Source: Fratercula arctica
Taxonomy: Eukaryota > Chordata > Aves > Charadriiformes > Alcidae
Reading direction: 5' to 3'
DNA: 64,000 nt
NCBI GenBank assembly: GCA_947846985.1
Contig: CANTUZ010000012.1
Location: forward strand, 25,010,135 to 25,074,134
The notes beneath the pieces were generated by a model, which did not search any database, was not told the DNA's origin, and saw only the letters and a list, made by a program, of their open reading frames with translations. This document shows positions 62,501 to 64,000 of this stretch, in pieces. A program made the translations under genes and the position numbers. Every line of letters starts with the position of its first letter. The stretch's first letter is position 1.

Positions 62501-64000
62501 TCTCAACACCAAGAAAGGCTCTGTTGACTTTACAGGGACTACAGTTACATATTACACACTATTCTAGTCACACAGCCTGAATTCAGTGACATCATTCAGG
62601 TTACATAGCTGCCCATTTTCTTTCTTCCTGCTATTGAAGGCAAACTAAGCCTGTGATATAACGAAGTGAAAACTGTGGCACAGTACTAACATAAGCAAAA
62701 ATACCTAAAGAAAATACAAAAAAGAAAAATCAGCTAATGCTAAAATCAGCATATGCTTCTAAGACGGTTTACTACAAGTATTTCCATTAAAGCATCACTT
62801 AGGCCCAAGTTTGAGAATATTTTGTAGCTTAGGAATCTGTACAAGTATTTCCACCCTGTATAATGAAGTAGGCAACTTAAAGAACAAATATATCAAGAGC
62901 CACTTTATATATGCGTCCTTGCAGTTCATACACATTTGCTAGCTTATATTTGAGATCTTCTGAATTGATCTAAATCTATTGCTCTCCTTTGTAGCAAACA
63001 ATATGAAATATTTAATTGGTATTTGGTTTAGGATATTTTTGTATGCATTGATGCATTAGTTCAACTTCCTGGCTAAATTTTTTTGACCATCCTTTACTAT
63101 AAGTGTCTGTAACACTGAGACAAACAGCGCACAAATTTTTGTATGTTTGTGTTTATAATCAGTTTCTAGTTAGAGGGAAACGTACAATAGTTATGGAAGA
63201 AACACAACCCTTTCTGTCCCAAAAACATGCTTTCACAAATGTAGGAATACTCAAGTTACACATTTGACTTTTTTATCCCTGCCCCCTCTTTTTTCAGAAT
63301 CCATTTCTGTCCCTCTTCATGTGCTGAGTCCTATTCTTTTCCTTTAATTTCTCCTAAGTAGGAAAGAAATTTATTTGGTTTTGCACTTGAGTCAGACTTT
63401 CAAAGCCATCACTGACAAACTAGGCTCAACACAACTACAAAAAGTAGATTCACAACAGAAATTTTCTTCAAGCTCTGTATTAAACAGACACAGATTTAAC
63501 ACACATGGGCCATTTGCATACTACAGGGAATAAGTCAGTTTCATATACTGTTTATTATTTGTTCCCCTACAAACACACAATGTTTGATGGTTGAGAGCAT
63601 AAATTATTGTACTATTCTCAGAATCAAAGTTCACTGCCAGTCTCTGTTAACTAGTATGTTGCCTTTGCTTCTGTTATTTATGTAACAATCATTTTATGAC
63701 TGAATTCTTCTATCAATAAAAAAAAGTGGTGTTCCTGTAAAAATAGCAAGTGGATAAACACCACCTTAAGTTTTTGATTATTTGTAAAACTAGCTTCTCA
63801 AACTTCACTCTATGTTGACCTTAGTCTTGGTGTAAAAAAATATCAGAGATAGAATTTAACTCCACAAATTGGAATAAACTTGCTTCCCCTTCCTCCCTGC
63901 CCTTAATCCAAGTAACTGCCAATAGCCGATTTAAGGTGCAGCTCTGATAGAAAGTGAATGCAAGCTATGCATTTACTTTACATTTCTTTGTCTGTGCTGC
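58795..64000. other. intron-like or intergenic DNA without recognisable genes
   Basis: AT-rich sequence with the T/G plus G23 tract at 59.4-59.5 kb. Frames are short and unrecognised. Nothing else can be supported through the end of the window. Confidence 0.55.
59423..59526. repeat. T/G-only tract ending in 23 consecutive G
   Basis: Mostly T runs interrupted by G (GGTTTTTTGGGTGCGGGG, TTGTTTTTGGAGTTTTTG), then T11 and G23 at 59492-59514. Frames through it on the minus strand (Pro/Lys-rich) are artefacts. Confidence 0.88.

Noticed and set aside
1..64000. CRISPR arrays, bacterial operons, tRNA or rRNA genes, LTR retroviruses
   Set aside because: No direct-repeat arrays, no tRNA A/B-box folds, no rRNA and no LTR or retroviral motifs were seen. 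The DNA is clearly vertebrate.

Overview
This window is vertebrate nuclear DNA, AT-rich and almost certainly avian. Its recognisable interspersed repeats are nearly all CR1 LINE fragments, several ending in the CR1 octamer-type 3' tail, and I see no Alu or L1. No protein-coding host gene is visible. Apart from one CR1 reverse-transcriptase frame, the open frames are unrecognisable and about as long as chance allows in DNA of this composition.

The functional centre is a microRNA cluster on the + strand at about 40.25-40.53 kb. Two hairpins carry sequences identical, as I recall them, to miR-181a-5p/miR-181a-1-3p and miR-181b-5p/miR-181b-1-3p. The 3p arms mark this as the mir-181a-1/mir-181b-1 locus, not the paralogous a-2/b-2 pair. 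In mammals this locus lies in a long noncoding host gene (MIR181A1HG) in a gene desert between PTPRC and NR5A2. The empty, intron-like sequence here fits that setting, so much of the window is probably host lncRNA intron or intergenic DNA. A splice acceptor-like sequence lies just upstream of mir-181a-1, and a consensus splice donor lies inside the mature miR-181a arm.

Layout: 1-13 kb is unique AT-rich DNA with a GC-rich block near 3 kb, a possible noncoding exon near 5.8 kb and long A and C runs. A CR1 fragment lies at 13.1-13.5 kb (+). A 27-bp near-perfect palindrome is at 18.7 kb and an old CR1 relic at 19.9 kb. From 20 to 33 kb there is unique DNA with G-rich and T/G tracts and a split duplication at 31-32 kb. 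An MIR-like relic (33.0 kb) is followed by a CR1 (33.4-33.8 kb, -), an ancient palindromic repeat (36.7 kb), a short hairpin (37.5 kb) and the miRNA cluster. A young 5'-truncated CR1 with a 473-codon reverse-transcriptase frame occupies 43.1-44.8 kb (-). A second palindromic-repeat copy (47.8 kb), a strongly decayed CR1/L3-type relic (53.7-54.4 kb, -) and a CR1 3' fragment (58.6 kb, -) follow. A/C- or T/G-only low-complexity tracts are scattered throughout.

All calls are by eye. Family names rest on remembered consensus sequences, not on searches.
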